Positions 8,003-17,300 are shown, counted from the stretch's first letter. The stretch is 64,000 nt of DNA from Planctomycetota bacterium (GCA_016719295.1 JADKAF010000001.1:124001-188000); one strand, 5' to 3'. Program-made: numbers and translations. The notes: generated by a model from the letters alone, not told the origin.

Positions 8003-8145
8003 GCCGCGAGTGTAGCGGCGGAGCGGAGGATGCGCCTAGGCGCGGACGGTGCGCGGCCGACGAGGAGGTGCGGCCCCGCGGCGCCGTGCTCGGAAGCTTC
8101 GGCACGAACGATGAGCGCGAAGCGCCGCGGGGGCCGCACCGAGCC
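7951..8145. repeat. Direct repeat copy 2: TA promoter plus antitoxin start
   Basis: Second copy of the ~195-base repeat described at 7091-7285, covering the start of the second ParD-like gene and its upstream region. Differences are single substitutions, for example in the GAGCCGAGGA/GAGCGGAGGA stretch. Confidence 0.9.
8032..8043. promoter_or_regulatory. Candidate operator palindrome of second TA operon
   Basis: The same perfect GCGCCTAGGCGC palindrome as at 7172-7183, at the same distance from the antitoxin ATG. Function inferred from position and from conservation between the copies. Confidence 0.4.
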
Positions 8146-8211
8146 AGGACGCTCCACGGCGCAGGAGGGACACGCGTCGCCGCGTTTTTATCTGCGCCGC
8201 GCGCGGAGGTG

Positions 8212-9582
8212 CTACGAGCTCGTGACTTGCTCTTCGCGGTGGCTCGGGGCGTGCGTGCGCTGCAGGCTCTCGAACGGCAGCTCTAGATCCGCGAGGCGCG
8301 CAGGCTGCGGGAGCAGCTCATAGAGGGGTTCGCGGTCGACGCGCGACGCGGGCGGCGCGATGGCGATCTCCGCAGCGGGATGGCGGCGAGCGATGCGGTC
8401 CTTCCAGCGCAGGAACGGCGCTTCGATCCAGCGATAGCTCGCGCTCGCAACGAGGAGCACGGCGAAGAGCCAGAGGGTCGAGCTCACGAAGAGTCCGAGG
8501 TCCCATCCGAGTCGATCGAGCCCGTGGCGCACGACGAGCGCTGCGAGGGCATGCCAGACGTACATGCCGTACGAGATGCGCCCGATCGCGCGCAGCGCGG
8601 GCATCGCGAGAGCACGTGCCAGCGCGCTCGAGCGTTCGAGCGCGAGCGCGCAGACGACGGCGAACGATGCGGCGATCGCGCTGAATCCACCGATGTGGAA
8701 CCACCGCGGCGTCGCGGGATCGACGGCTTCGACGCCCGCGATCAACACTCCGCTCACGCATGCGAACGCCGGCAGCGCGAGCCAACGCGCGGCGCGTTGC
8801 ACCGTCGTTCTCCACGCCGAATCCCACGCGAGCGCGAGCAGCGCTCCGCAGGCCAGCGTGTCGATGCGGCAAGGCGTGAGCACGTAGATGCCGCGCACGC
8901 CGACATGGTCTAGGAGGGACCAGCGCAGCCACGGCGCGCCCACGAGGACTGCGACGAGGAGCAGGCCGAGCGCGCGGCGCGGCAGCGCGAGCGCCGCGAG
9001 CGGCCACAGCAGATAGAAGTGCTCCTCGACGGCGAGGCTCCAGAGCAGCGCGAGCTGCGGTTGGGTCCAGCCTTCGAGCGCGATGTGCAGGTTCGTGAGA
9101 TAGCTCGCGGCCCACGCGAACGCTGGCAGATCGCGCAGCGTCGCAAAGCCCGGCGCGAGCCAGGCCAGCGCGGCGAGGAGTGCCAGGTAGGCGTAGGCGA
9201 GCGGGAAGATGCGCAGCGCGCGCCGCAGCCAGAAGTTCCGGAACGCGCCCTCGCTCCCACGCGCGCCGATCAGGATCCGCGTGATGAGGAAGCCGCTCAG
9301 CACGAAGAAGAGATCGACGCCGATCCAGCCGCCGCGGCTCGCCTGCCAGAAGCCGCCGGCATCGCTGCCGCGCGTCGCGAGCAAGAGCGGCGCGTGTCCG
9401 AAGAGCACGAGCAGCACGGCGACCCCGCGCAGTCCGTCCAGCGCCGGCACGTGCTCGTGCGACGGGCGCTGCGTGCGTCGCGAGCTCGCGACGAACTCAG
9501 ACTCGACGACGCACGAGCTCGCCGCACCGCTCAGGAGCGGTGCCGTGGAGCGCGTCGGAGCGAAGGCGTGCTCTGCACGCAT
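8212..9582 (-). CDS. OafA/YrhL-type membrane acyltransferase (Acyl_transf_3)
   Basis: A 456-residue integral membrane acyltransferase. It shows the family opening HVPALDGLRGVAVLLVLFGHA at about residues 44-64 with the key His, then GWIGVDLFFVLSGFLIT, LRRALRIFPLAY and WSLAVEEHFYLLWPL, all diagnostic of acyltransferase family 3. About ten hydrophobic segments follow, ending with SYRWIEAPFLRWKDR. These enzymes move acetyl or other acyl groups onto surface sugars such as O-antigen or exopolysaccharide. An N-terminal ~40 residues are hydrophilic and could mean the true start lies further in. No glycosyltransferases flank it, so its target polymer is unknown. Confidence 0.92.
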   Translation of the reverse strand: MRAEHAFAPTRSTAPLLSGAASSCVVESEFVASSRRTQRPSHEHVPALDGLRGVAVLLVLFGHAPLLLATRGSDAGGFWQASRGGWIGVDLFFVLSGFLITRILIGARGSEGAFRNFWLRRALRIFPLAYAYLALLAALAWLAPGFATLRDLPAFAWAASYLTNLHIALEGWTQPQLALLWSLAVEEHFYLLWPLAALALPRRALGLLLVAVLVGAPWLRWSLLDHVGVRGIYVLTPCRIDTLACGALLALAWDSAWRTTVQRAARWLALPAFACVSGVLIAGVEAVDPATPRWFHIGGFSAIAASFAVVCALALERSSALARALAMPALRAIGRISYGMYVWHALAALVVRHGLDRLGWDLGLFVSSTLWLFAVLLVASASYRWIEAPFLRWKDRIARRHPAAEIAIAPPASRVDREPLYELLPQPARLADLELPFESLQRTHAPSHREEQVTSS

Positions 9583-9835
9583 CGGCGGAACCCAGGGAGA
9601 GGGAGCCGAACGCGACGGTCGGAGCGCGAGACGGAGCGCGCTCAGCTCGCGGGACTGTCGATCTTCCGGCTCCTGTCGTCAAGCGCGAGGATCGTTCGAT
9701 CCGCGATCCTCTCGCGAGATCGAAGGAGCGGCATCGATCTTCATCGCACGATCGAGCGTCGTTCACGAGCCCTGGCCGGATCGCGGTGTCGCGGCAGCGC
9801 CAGATCGCCGGCTCCGCCGACGATCTCGAGGCCTC

Positions 9836-10591
9836 TCAGTCCGCCTCGCTCGTGCGTTCCGCTTCTCCGCCCTCGAGCCCTTCTTCGTCGAGCTCGCCAT
9901 CCTCGAGCTCCTCGTCGTCCTCGAGCTCCGCATCGATGCTCGCCTGCGGATTCGGCAGCAGGATCGCCTCACCGCCGACGAAGCCCACCGCCACCTGGCG
10001 CCCGCCCTGCTGCCAGAGCTCCAGCTTCTTCGCGAAGCGCAGACAGAGGCGCTTCACCGCGATCACCGCGTAGGCGAGACCGATCGTGTAGCGCGCGAAC
10101 TCGCGCTGCTCGCGCGGCGCGCTGGCGGAGAGGCGGTAGATCTCGTCGAGGATGCCCTCGGGAGCGAAGCAGTCATCCGGGACCCAGGTCGGCTCGGCGG
10201 CCCAGGAGAAGCTGCGATCGAAGGGCGCGAAGAAGGACGAGCCGCTCAGCTGAAGACCAAAGGTCTCCTTGCCGTCGTCGTCCTCCGCATCGAAGAGGCC
10301 GAAGAAGAAGGCCTGCGTCTCGGGGGGCGGCGGGTCGTCGCGCAGCACTTCCTCGATCCAGGTCGCGAGCTCCTCCTCGGCGCCCTCGTAGTCGTGCTGC
10401 GCGAGGCGCTTCCAGCTCTTCCACTCGCGCTGCCGCGCGCCGAGGCGCACGAGCTTCTCGAGGGCTTCGGCCGGGCTGTCGATCGAGCCGAGCAGCGCCG
10501 CGAGGTCGATCTCGCCGCCCTCGTCGGCAGCGCCTCCCTCTTCGAGCTCTTCGTCTTCGGCTTCTTCGTCTCGGGCGTCGTCGCGGCGCAT
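9836..10591 (-). CDS. Acidic hypothetical protein
   Basis: A 251-residue protein that I do not recognise. Both ends are strongly acidic (residues 1-30 and about 215-251 are dominated by Glu and Asp), and the middle is globular with alternating hydrophobic and aromatic residues (TQAFFFGLFDAED, SGSSFFAPFDRSFSWAAEPTW, YTIGLAYAVIAVKRLCLRF). There is no signal peptide or convincing membrane segment, so it is probably cytoplasmic. It is divergent from the M48-like/helicase operon with a 176-base spacer, and could be its partner or simply a neighbour. The acidic ends might mimic DNA or bind basic proteins; that is speculation. Confidence 0.6.
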   Translation of the reverse strand: MRRDDARDEEAEDEELEEGGAADEGGEIDLAALLGSIDSPAEALEKLVRLGARQREWKSWKRLAQHDYEGAEEELATWIEEVLRDDPPPPETQAFFFGLFDAEDDDGKETFGLQLSGSSFFAPFDRSFSWAAEPTWVPDDCFAPEGILDEIYRLSASAPREQREFARYTIGLAYAVIAVKRLCLRFAKKLELWQQGGRQVAVGFVGGEAILLPNPQASIDAELEDDEELEDGELDEEGLEGGEAERTSEAD

Positions 10592-10767
10592 GGGTCAGCG
10601 GGGCTGGGCGCTCGCGGGATGCGTCGCGCGGAGGCGCATGTTCAGCGGCCGCGCGTCGCGGAGCAAGCGCGTCATGCGCGCGAAGGGCTCGCGCCGCCTT
10701 GCCAGCCCCGCGGTCGCCCTCCATCCTGTCAGCCCGCGTTTTCCGCCCGCATCGGAGCGTTCTCCTC

Positions 10768-12099
10768 GTGCTCTCGCCCGCCGATGCGCTGCGGCCCTTG
10801 CCGCTGCAGCGCCGCTACGTCGACCACCTCCGCTCCCAAGCGCCGGCGCTCTGGGCCTGGCACCAAGCGCAGGCGCCCGAGCGCCATGCCGAGGCGCTGC
10901 GCCTCCAGCTCCTGAAGACGAGCGTGCGCTTGGAGCCGGAGGCCGAGCCCAAGCTCTTCGCCGCGGCGCGCGCCGCGCAAGGGGCGCTCGGCGTCGAGCT
11001 GCCGCTCACGATCTATCAGTCGGCGGTGACGGAGGGGCGGAACGCCGCGCTCTGGTTCCTGCCGAACGAGCTGCACATCGTGCTCTCCGGTCCGCTGGAG
11101 GACGAGCTCGGCGAGGCGGAGCTCGTGGCGCTCTTCGCGCACGAGCTCGCCCACCACGCGCTCTACCGCGCCGAGGACGGCGCGTTCCGCATCGCGAGCC
11201 AGATCCTCGACAGCGCGCTGCAGGAGCCGGACGCTCCGCCGAGCGCGCGCGCGAGCGCCCTGCGCTATCGGCGCGCGATGGAGATCTTCGCCGATCGGGC
11301 GGCGCTAGCTGCGGCGGGCTCGCTCGAGGCCGCGGTCGGCTGCCTGCTGAAGACCGCGACGGGCTTGAAGCGCATCGATGCCGCGGCGTTCGTGCGGCAA
11401 GCCGAAGAAGTGCTCGAGAAGGACCCGAACCTGCGCTCGCAAGGGCTCACGCATCCCGAGGCCTTCCTTCGCGCGCGCTCTCTCGCGGCCTTCGCGCGCG
11501 ACGAGGAGCAGGCCGAGGAGAAGGTCGTGCGCTGGATCGAGGGCGAGCTCGAGCTCGAGCGGCTCGACCTGCTCGATCAGCATCGCGTGCAGCAGCGGAC
11601 GCGCGAGCTCCTGCGCGCGGCCCTGGCCCCGGAGTGGATGCGCTCCGACGAGCTGCTCGCGCATGCGCGGGCCTTCGATCCGGAGATGGATCCGCTGGCG
11701 CTCGAGAGCACCTGTGACGAGGCGGCGCTCGGCGCGCGTCTCGCGGCGGAAGGCCCAGGGCTCCGCGACTACTGGTGCTATCTCCTGCTCGATCTCGCGG
11801 CGCTCAGCGAGGACAGCAGCGATCTCGCGCTCTGGCGCGGCCTGGAGCTCGCACAGCACTTCGACGGTCGCGAGCGCTTGCTCGAGCTCGCGCGCACGGA
11901 GCTCGGACGCACGAAGAAGGCCCTCGAGAAGCTCGCGAAGGATGCACCCGGCAAGATCGCGCAGCTCGAGCAGCGCGAGGCGAAGCCCGCGCGCGGGCGC
12001 TCGAAGGCGAGGGCCGCTTCGGAGCCGGCGCCCTCGGAGCCGGCACCTGCGGAGCCGCCGCCTGCGAGCGAGCTCGCGGCCGACGGAGGTGGCGCATGA
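10768..12099 (+). CDS. Cytoplasmic M48-like zinc metallopeptidase
   Basis: A 443-residue protein with the zincin motif HELAHH at residues 125-130 and a downstream EIFAD (Glu172), the third zinc ligand pattern of M48 peptidases. Between them lies a helix as in that family. No transmembrane helix or signal peptide is visible, unlike HtpX or Ste24, so a soluble enzyme is likely. The C-terminal half is helical and ends in an Ala/Pro/Glu-rich low-complexity tail. I chose the GTG at 10768, preceded by GGAG; the open frame upstream has no homology-like content. The gene is coupled to the helicase by ATGA with a GGAGGT site inside its end. A regulatory or effector protease acting with the helicase is inference. 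Confidence 0.75.
   Translation: MLSPADALRPLPLQRRYVDHLRSQAPALWAWHQAQAPERHAEALRLQLLKTSVRLEPEAEPKLFAAARAAQGALGVELPLTIYQSAVTEGRNAALWFLPNELHIVLSGPLEDELGEAELVALFAHELAHHALYRAEDGAFRIASQILDSALQEPDAPPSARASALRYRRAMEIFADRAALAAAGSLEAAVGCLLKTATGLKRIDAAAFVRQAEEVLEKDPNLRSQGLTHPEAFLRARSLAAFARDEEQAEEKVVRWIEGELELERLDLLDQHRVQQRTRELLRAALAPEWMRSDELLAHARAFDPEMDPLALESTCDEAALGARLAAEGPGLRDYWCYLLLDLAALSEDSSDLALWRGLELAQHFDGRERLLELARTELGRTKKALEKLAKDAPGKIAQLEQREAKPARGRSKARAASEPAPSEPAPAEPPPASELAADGGGA
12085..12090 (+). promoter_or_regulatory. Strong Shine-Dalgarno of the helicase gene
   Basis: GGAGGT lies inside the end of the metallopeptidase gene, five bases before the helicase ATG at 12096. It supports that start and shows that the coupled gene also has its own strong ribosome binding site. 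Confidence 0.7.
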
Positions 12100-15000
12100 G
12101 CAGCGCGCTCCAGCGTTTCCCCGAGTGGATCGCGACGGCGATCCAGAGCGGCCCGCTCCCGACCGCCGACGTGCTAGGGCTCTGCCTGCCGCTCTTCGAG
12201 CAAGTCGCCGAAGCTCACGAGCACGGCCGCGTGGCGCCGCTCGAGGGCCTGCGCGGCGTGCGCGTCGAAGCCGCGGCGCTCTGGTTCCCCGCTGCCGAGC
12301 TCGCGGAGCCGCGCGGGGAGGCTCGCGTGCTCGATCCGCTGCAGCCGAAGCTGGGCGGCGCGGTCGAGGTCGTGCGGCGCTACGAGATCGATGCGAGCAC
12401 TTCGCGCGCTCCGGAGCTGCGCTCGCTGGAGGCGAGCGAGAAGCTCGGCGCGGCGCCGCAGCTCGCCTATCTGCCCGACTGGCGCTGCGTGGAGCACGAG
12501 CTCGGCGTGCACGACGCGCCGAGCGATGTGCTGCAGCTCGGCATGCTGCTCGCGTCGCTCGCGCTCGGGCTCGACTTCGCGCGGCTGGAGCATCTGCAGC
12601 GCTTCGCGGCGCAGCGCGCGAATCTCTTCGCCCTGCATCGCGAGCTCGATCCGGCGCTCGCGCGCGCGATCGCGCAGATGACCGAGCTCCCTCGCGCGGC
12701 GCGAGCGCGGGATCTGCGCCAGATCGTGCAGCTCCTGCGCGGCTACCGCGACTTCCGCGGCACCGTGGGGGCGAGCGTGGAGGAGAGCTTGCGCGCGGTG
12801 CCGCTCGCCGAGCGGCGCGCCGCGCTGCTCGAGACGCTGCGCGATCGCCTCTTCGAGATCTCGCGCCGCAACCGCTTGCTCTACTTCCAGCCCAGCCTCG
12901 GGATGCTGAACGCGACCGAGGCCTCGGTGCCGCTGGTGCTCGACCCTGCGCGCATCGACCCGCAGGCGCTGCTCGTCTGGAGCCCGGAGCTCGCCGAGGC
13001 GTTCGCCGAGGGCCGCGCGATCGAGCTCGAGAAGGTGCTGCGCTTCGAGGAGGCGCCGTATCTCCCCGGGCTCCTCGATCGTCTGCGCACCGAGGACGGA
13101 CGTCATCGCCGCGAGACCGGCTTCTCCCCGCTGCGCTTGGCGCTGGTCTTCTTGCGCTGGCACGACCTGAAAGGCGAGAAGGAGGAGCGCATCCACTCGC
13201 CGCTCCTGCTGCTGCCCGTCGAGATCGAGAAGAAGAAGGGTGTCCGCGATCGCTATCGCCTGCTCCCGCTCGCCGAGGAAGCCGAGGTGAACCCGGCGCT
13301 GCGGCACCATCTGCAGCGCCTCTACGGGCTCGAGCTCCCGGAGAGCGTGCCGCTCAGCCACGCCGCGGTGCTGGAGCTCCACTCCGAGCTCCAGCGCGCG
13401 ATCACGGCCAGCGAGCCCGCCGTGGAGCTCTGCCGCATCGATCGTCCGCGGATCGAGCTCCTGGTGAAGCGCGCGCGGGCGCGCGTCGATCTGTGGCGCC
13501 GACGCTCGCATGCCGCGACCGAAGCGCGGAGCTTCGGACAGATCGACTACTCCTACGAGAAGGAGCGGCTGCGCCCGCTCGGGCTCGAGCTCTACAAGCG
13601 CCACGTGGTGCCGCCGGCGCTGCTCGGCGAGGAGCTCGTCGAGGATCGCCGGAAGCCCCGCGCGCTCGAGATGGCCGGGCCGAAGAGCGCGAGCGAGGGC
13701 GATCCCGCCCTGCGCGAGAAGAGCTTCTTCCGCCTGGACGCCGAAGGCGCCGCGAATCCCTACACCTGGGACTTCGATCTCTCCTCGCTGGTGCTCGGGC
13801 ACTTCCACTATCGGCGCATGTCGCTCGTGCGCGACTACGCGGCCCTCGCGCAGGACGAGGTGCTGCGACCGCCGACCTTCGAGGCGCTCTTCCCGCTCGG
13901 CGAGGAAGAGCTACCGGCCCGCACGAGCGCGCCCGTCGAGCCGCCGCGCGCCGTCGAGGCCGGTTTGGAGGAGCTGCATCCCATCGTCGCCTGCGATCCC
14001 ACGCAGCTCGCCGCGCTCCGCCGCGCGCGCGCGCAGGAGTCGTTCCTGATCCAAGGGCCGCCGGGCACCGGCAAGTCGCAGACGATCACCAACTTGATCG
14101 CCGATCAGGTCGCCCTCGGCCGGCGCGTGCTCTTCGTCTGCGAGAAGCGCGCGGCGATCGACGTGGTGCACGAGCGCCTGAAGCAGAGCGGCCTCGAGCG
14201 GCTCTGCGTGCTGATCCACGACTCGCAGGGCGACAAGAAGGCCTTCATCCAGGAGCTGAAGGCGACCTACGAGGACTGGGCCGAGCGCGAGGACGAAGCG
14301 GCGCGGACGGGCGCGGCGCGCGAGCAGGCCTGCGGGAAGCTGCGTCGCTCGAGCGAGGCGCTGCGCGCGTTCGATACGGCGATGGGGCAAGCCCTCGAGC
14401 GCGACGGCCTCTCGCTGCGCGCGCTGCTCTCGCGCGCGGTCGAGCTCGACCGGCCGCTGGCCGAGGACGAGCGCGCGCGCGAGGAAGAGCCGCTCGACGA
14501 TGCGGAGGCGGAGCGCTGGCCCGGATATGCGCTGTGGCAGGCCGGCGGCGAAGCGGTGCTGCTGCTGGAGCGCGAGCTCCGCGAGTGCGGTCTCGGCGAG
14601 CTCGTGGCGCAGAGCGCGCTCGCGCGCTTGCGCGAGAGCGTCGTGCGCGCCGAGCGACCGCTCGCCCGTACCGAGGAAGCGCTGCAGGCTGCGGAGCAGG
14701 CCTTCGCCGAGCTCGAGCGCTCCCTCGCGGGCGCGCAGGGCCTGGCTTCGCTCGAGGACGATCCTGCGACGCTCGCCGAGCGCATCGAGGCCGCGCGTGG
14801 CTTGGCGGAGCTCGCGCGCGCCGGCGCCTTGGAGCTCCTCTCTCCGCAGAGCAGCAAGCGCGCGCGTCTGCGCCAGCTCTCGGTCGAGCGGAAGGGTCTG
14901 CGCGAAGCGTTGCTCGCGGCGAAGCAAGCCGCGCAGGCGTGGAAGGACCCGCTGCCGCCGAGCGAGCTCGAGACGGTGGAGGCGCTCTGTGAACGGACCG

Positions 15001-17297
15001 AGCGCGCGTTCCTGCGCTGGTTGCGCCCGAGCTGGTGGAAGCTGAAGAAGATCGTCGAGGCGCGCTATGACTTCCGCGCGCACACGATCGAGCCCGAGCT
15101 CGGCGCGGTGCTCTCGAAGCTGCGCGCGCGCTACGCGGCCGAAGAGCGGCTCGCGGCGGCGGATCGCGCGGCGCGCGAGGAGCTGCAGCTCAGCTACGAT
15201 GCCGAGGCGCTGGAGGCTCTGCTCGCCGAGGAGACCGCGCGGGATCGTTCGCCGGTCGCGCGCGCGCTGCGGCAGCGCGCGCTGGAGGAGCCGAGCCTGG
15301 GTGCTGCGATCGGCGCGCTCGCGCAGGCGGGTGCTCCGCTCGAGCGCTTGCGCGCCGCGGAAGCCGAGCTCTGGTCGGTGCTGCCGAGCGGAACGCTGGC
15401 CGTGCATGCGCGCGAGCTCGCGGCGCTGCGCGCGACGAAGGGGCGGCTGCCCGAGATCCTGCCGCAGCTCGCTCGCTTCGCGGCGCTGCCCGCGGAGCTG
15501 CTGGCGGTCGTGCTCGAGGCGCCGCGCTCCTCCGCGGCGCTGGAGGGGCGCCTCGTGGCGGCGGCGATCCTGCGCCGCTATCGCGCGGACAAGACGCTGC
15601 ATGCGCTGGCGGGCCGCGAGCTCGAGGAACTCGCCGAGAAGCTCGGCGGCGCTTGGGACGAGCTGCGCGCGGCGAACGGCGCGCACGTGGTGGCGCTCGC
15701 GCACCAGCGCTTCCGCGCTCTGCTCGCGCGCGCGACCGCGACGGAGGCGGGGGGCTCCGCCGACGAGAAGGAAGCGCGAAAGGCGCTGCAGCGCGGCAAG
15801 CGCGAGCTCGAGCACGAGCTCGGCAAGGTGATGCGTTGGAAGAGCATCCGCGACCTCTCCGCGGGGGACACCGGCGCGTATCTCCGCGCGCTGAAGCCGG
15901 TGTGGCTGATGAGCCCGCTCTCCGTCTCGGACACGCTGCCGCTCGATACGCGTGCGTTCGATGTGGTGATCTTCGACGAGGCGTCGCAGATCCCGCTCGA
16001 GGAGTCCGTGCCGACGCTCTTCCGCGGCGCGCAGGCGATCGTCGTCGGCGACGAGAAGCAGCTCCCGCCGACCAACTTCTTCTCGGCGCGGAAGGAGCCC
16101 GAGGAGGATCAGCTCGTGTTCCGCGACGACCTCGGCTCGGAGACGAGTGTGGGGCTCGAGGCCGAGAGCTTCCTCTCGCACGCCGCGGCGCACCTCGACA
16201 GCTGCATGCTCGGCTGGCACTACCGCAGCCGCTCGGAGGCGCTGATCCGCTTCTCGAACGCGGCGTTCTACGGGCGGAACTTGCTCACGATCCCGGATGT
16301 CGCGATCCCGCGCGAGCGCGAGCGCATCCTCGTGCCCGCGGAGCTCGCGGCGCTGGAGGGCGTCGATCTCGCCGCACGCTGCCTCGATCGGCCGATCTCG
16401 TTCCACGAGATGGAGGCGGCGGTCTACGACCGGCAGCGCAATCCCGCCGAGGCCGCGTACCTCGCGCGGCTCGTGCGCGCGCTGCTGCGCTCCGAGAAGA
16501 AGCTCTCGCTCGGCGTGGTTGCGTTCTCGCAGGCGCAGCAGAGCGAGATCGAGCAGGCGCTGGAGAAGCTTGCCGCCGAGGACGAGAGCTTCGCCGAGCA
16601 GCTCGCTCTGGAGGAGGAGCGCGAGGAGGACGGCGCGTTCGTCGGCCTCTTCGTGAAGAACTTGGAGAACGTGCAGGGCGACGAGCGCGACGTGATCCTG
16701 CTCTCGGTGTGCTACGGCCCGGATGCGCGCGGGCAGGTGCGCATGAACTTCGGCCCGATCAACCAGGGCGGCGGCGAGAAGCGCTTGAACGTCGTGTTCT
16801 CGCGCGCGAAGCGGCACATGATCGTGGTCGCCTCGATGAAGGGCGAGCGCATCACGAACAGCTGGAACGACGGTGCGCTCTGCTTCTCGCGCTACCTGCG
16901 CTACGCCGAGGCGATCTCGCTCGGCAAGGAAGAGCAGGCGAAGCGCATCCTGCAGGAGTTCTCGCCCGACGCGAAGACGCGCGACGAGGTGCCGCGCGAG
17001 GCCGTCGTCGAGGACCTCGCCGCGGCGCTGCGTTCCCTCGGCCACGAGCTGAGCACCGGCATCGGTGCCTCCCGCTTCCGCACCGACCTTGCCCTGCGGA
17101 AGGCCGGGGAGGAGCGCTTCGCCCTCGGCATCCTCGTCGACACCGACGAGCACTACGCGACCGGCGACCTCCTGGAGCGCCACGTCCTCCGCCCGCGCAT
17201 CTTGGGCTCCTTCGGCTGGAAGGTCGCCCGCGTCTTCGCCAAGGACTGGCGCGAGCGGCGCGAGCTCGTCCTGAAGCGCCTCCAGAAGCTCCTCTAG
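12096..17297 (+). CDS. Large SF1 helicase with DUF4011 domain and nuclease-like C-terminus
   Basis: A 1733-residue protein. Residues ~240-460 match a DUF4011-type region (LRDRLFEISRRNRLLYFQPS, LLLPVEIEKKKG). The SF1 Upf1/Dna2-type motor has Walker A GPPGTGKSQTITN at ~654-666, Walker B VVIFDEASQIP at Asp1294-Glu1295, motif III VVGDEKQLPPTNFF at ~1315, a motif near WHYRSR, and FVKNLENVQGDERDVI with the late SF1B motif NVVFSRAK. A ~550-residue Glu/Ala/Arg-rich insert of coiled-coil character separates motifs I and II. The last ~95 residues resemble the MTES_1575/Vsr-like endonuclease fold (FRTDLALR, LGILVDTDEHY, FGWKVARVFAKDW). Relatives occur among candidate phage-defence genes. It is coupled to the metallopeptidase gene. 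Confidence 0.88.
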   Translation: MSSALQRFPEWIATAIQSGPLPTADVLGLCLPLFEQVAEAHEHGRVAPLEGLRGVRVEAAALWFPAAELAEPRGEARVLDPLQPKLGGAVEVVRRYEIDASTSRAPELRSLEASEKLGAAPQLAYLPDWRCVEHELGVHDAPSDVLQLGMLLASLALGLDFARLEHLQRFAAQRANLFALHRELDPALARAIAQMTELPRAARARDLRQIVQLLRGYRDFRGTVGASVEESLRAVPLAERRAALLETLRDRLFEISRRNRLLYFQPSLGMLNATEASVPLVLDPARIDPQALLVWSPELAEAFAEGRAIELEKVLRFEEAPYLPGLLDRLRTEDGRHRRETGFSPLRLALVFLRWHDLKGEKEERIHSPLLLLPVEIEKKKGVRDRYRLLPLAEEAEVNPALRHHLQRLYGLELPESVPLSHAAVLELHSELQRAITASEPAVELCRIDRPRIELLVKRARARVDLWRRRSHAATEARSFGQIDYSYEKERLRPLGLELYKRHVVPPALLGEELVEDRRKPRALEMAGPKSASEGDPALREKSFFRLDAEGAANPYTWDFDLSSLVLGHFHYRRMSLVRDYAALAQDEVLRPPTFEALFPLGEEELPARTSAPVEPPRAVEAGLEELHPIVACDPTQLAALRRARAQESFLIQGPPGTGKSQTITNLIADQVALGRRVLFVCEKRAAIDVVHERLKQSGLERLCVLIHDSQGDKKAFIQELKATYEDWAEREDEAARTGAAREQACGKLRRSSEALRAFDTAMGQALERDGLSLRALLSRAVELDRPLAEDERAREEEPLDDAEAERWPGYALWQAGGEAVLLLERELRECGLGELVAQSALARLRESVVRAERPLARTEEALQAAEQAFAELERSLAGAQGLASLEDDPATLAERIEAARGLAELARAGALELLSPQSSKRARLRQLSVERKGLREALLAAKQAAQAWKDPLPPSELETVEALCERTERAFLRWLRPSWWKLKKIVEARYDFRAHTIEPELGAVLSKLRARYAAEERLAAADRAAREELQLSYDAEALEALLAEETARDRSPVARALRQRALEEPSLGAAIGALAQAGAPLERLRAAEAELWSVLPSGTLAVHARELAALRATKGRLPEILPQLARFAALPAELLAVVLEAPRSSAALEGRLVAAAILRRYRADKTLHALAGRELEELAEKLGGAWDELRAANGAHVVALAHQRFRALLARATATEAGGSADEKEARKALQRGKRELEHELGKVMRWKSIRDLSAGDTGAYLRALKPVWLMSPLSVSDTLPLDTRAFDVVIFDEASQIPLEESVPTLFRGAQAIVVGDEKQLPPTNFFSARKEPEEDQLVFRDDLGSETSVGLEAESFLSHAAAHLDSCMLGWHYRSRSEALIRFSNAAFYGRNLLTIPDVAIPRERERILVPAELAALEGVDLAARCLDRPISFHEMEAAVYDRQRNPAEAAYLARLVRALLRSEKKLSLGVVAFSQAQQSEIEQALEKLAAEDESFAEQLALEEEREEDGAFVGLFVKNLENVQGDERDVILLSVCYGPDARGQVRMNFGPINQGGGEKRLNVVFSRAKRHMIVVASMKGERITNSWNDGALCFSRYLRYAEAISLGKEEQAKRILQEFSPDAKTRDEVPREAVVEDLAAALRSLGHELSTGIGASRFRTDLALRKAGEERFALGILVDTDEHYATGDLLERHVLRPRILGSFGWKVARVFAKDWRERRELVLKRLQKLL

Positions 17298-17300
17298 CCG

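Noticed and set aside
9660..9740. Short GATC/CGCGA-rich inverted pieces between acyltransferase and acidic gene
   Set aside because: Imperfect and short; likely chance in GC-rich DNA.
9019..10767. N-terminal extension of the M48-like protein by over 500 codons
   Set aside because: The region is antisense to the acyltransferase and the acidic protein and is Arg/Ser-rich shadow; the GTG at 10768 fits the start of the fold.
13911..17183. Open frame of about 1090 codons antisense to the helicase
   Set aside because: Arg/Leu/Glu-rich with no domain signal; long antisense frames are expected at this GC content and the helicase on the other strand is unmistakable.
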